Positions 63,983 through 64,000 of a DNA stretch of 64,000 bases are shown here, piece after piece. The notes below the pieces were generated by a model that saw only the letters and a list, made by a program, of their open reading frames with translations, ran no database searches and was not told the origin of the DNA. The DNA is from UBA6623 sp965238125 (GTDB taxonomy: Bacteria > Acidobacteriota > Terriglobia > Bryobacterales > UBA6623), in NCBI GenBank assembly GCA_965238125.1, contig OZ250179.1, positions 6,386,001-6,450,000 on the forward strand, written 5' to 3'. How positions within the stretch are numbered: the first letter of the stretch is position 1; each line of letters opens with the position of its first letter. Made by a program: the position numbers and the translations under genes.

Positions 63983-64000
63983 AGAGTTCGCGGTGAGCTT

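Overview
The window is GC-rich bacterial DNA with two different halves. Positions 1 to about 43,050 look like an ordinary chromosome with long, tightly spaced genes. The mix is a single-chain acyl-CoA carboxylase, a Tat-exported DUF1501 protein, an SMP-30/gluconolactonase, a Gfo/Idh/MocA dehydrogenase, two class III aminotransferases, RNase J, PpiD, and a porin with a C-terminal phenylalanine. This suggests a Gram-negative-type bacterium (outer membrane, lipoproteins) from a Planctomycetota-, Acidobacteriota- or Poribacteria-like lineage. Sequence alone does not settle the phylum.

Left half, in order: a lipoprotein, the fused carboxylase, an FkbM methyltransferase, a frameshifted small membrane protein and an aminotransferase. 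Next comes an extracytosolic flavin cluster (porin, FMN-binding protein with an SGAT site, ApbE flavin transferase, PepSY-type membrane protein) behind a promoter with TTGCAACT/AGTTGCAA palindromes. Then follow tmk, a HEAT plus lipoyl-like membrane protein, purQ-purL-purF, SMP-30, an ABC exporter with a DUF420 protein, a PfkB kinase, a HAD phosphatase and RNase J. A NeuD-like acetyltransferase and a GT4/sugar-phosphate transferase fusion (polysaccharide initiation) come next. An IS630 element interrupted by an IS1380 element separates these from ppiD, a LuxR-type response regulator, metabolic enzymes, a sugar-binding lipoprotein, a YkgJ cysteine-cluster protein and a frameshifted FG-GAP protein. 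Intergenic spaces here carry several repeat families: a 15-bp-period tandem repeat, a GGGCAGG/CCTGCCC palindrome found four times, and a 105-bp inverted-repeat element.

From about 43,050 the window becomes a graveyard of gene fragments. A sharp junction joins the FG-GAP gene to a piece of a BREX methyltransferase (PglX). That piece is fused in frame to a piece of the BREX phosphatase-fold protein PglZ. Next come a plasmid repA N-terminal fragment, a 1690-residue Calx-beta autotransporter, a Tn3-family transposase tail, and a plasmid replication origin (perfect DnaA box plus three 33-bp iterons) beside a second repA. That repA is truncated by IS1380. Three more full IS1380 copies of two sequence types, one IS1380 3' fragment and one internally deleted remnant lie between shards of M81 peptidase, CBS-domain, radical SAM and PII genes. 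One intact CPA2 antiporter survives. All four full IS1380 copies are 1666 bp. Copies 1 and 4 have perfect CTGAA target duplications. Copies 2 and 3 have mismatched flanks, so the region has probably been rearranged by recombination between copies.

Several genes carry single-base or few-base frameshifts. They could be real decay or assembly indels, and read-level data are needed to decide.
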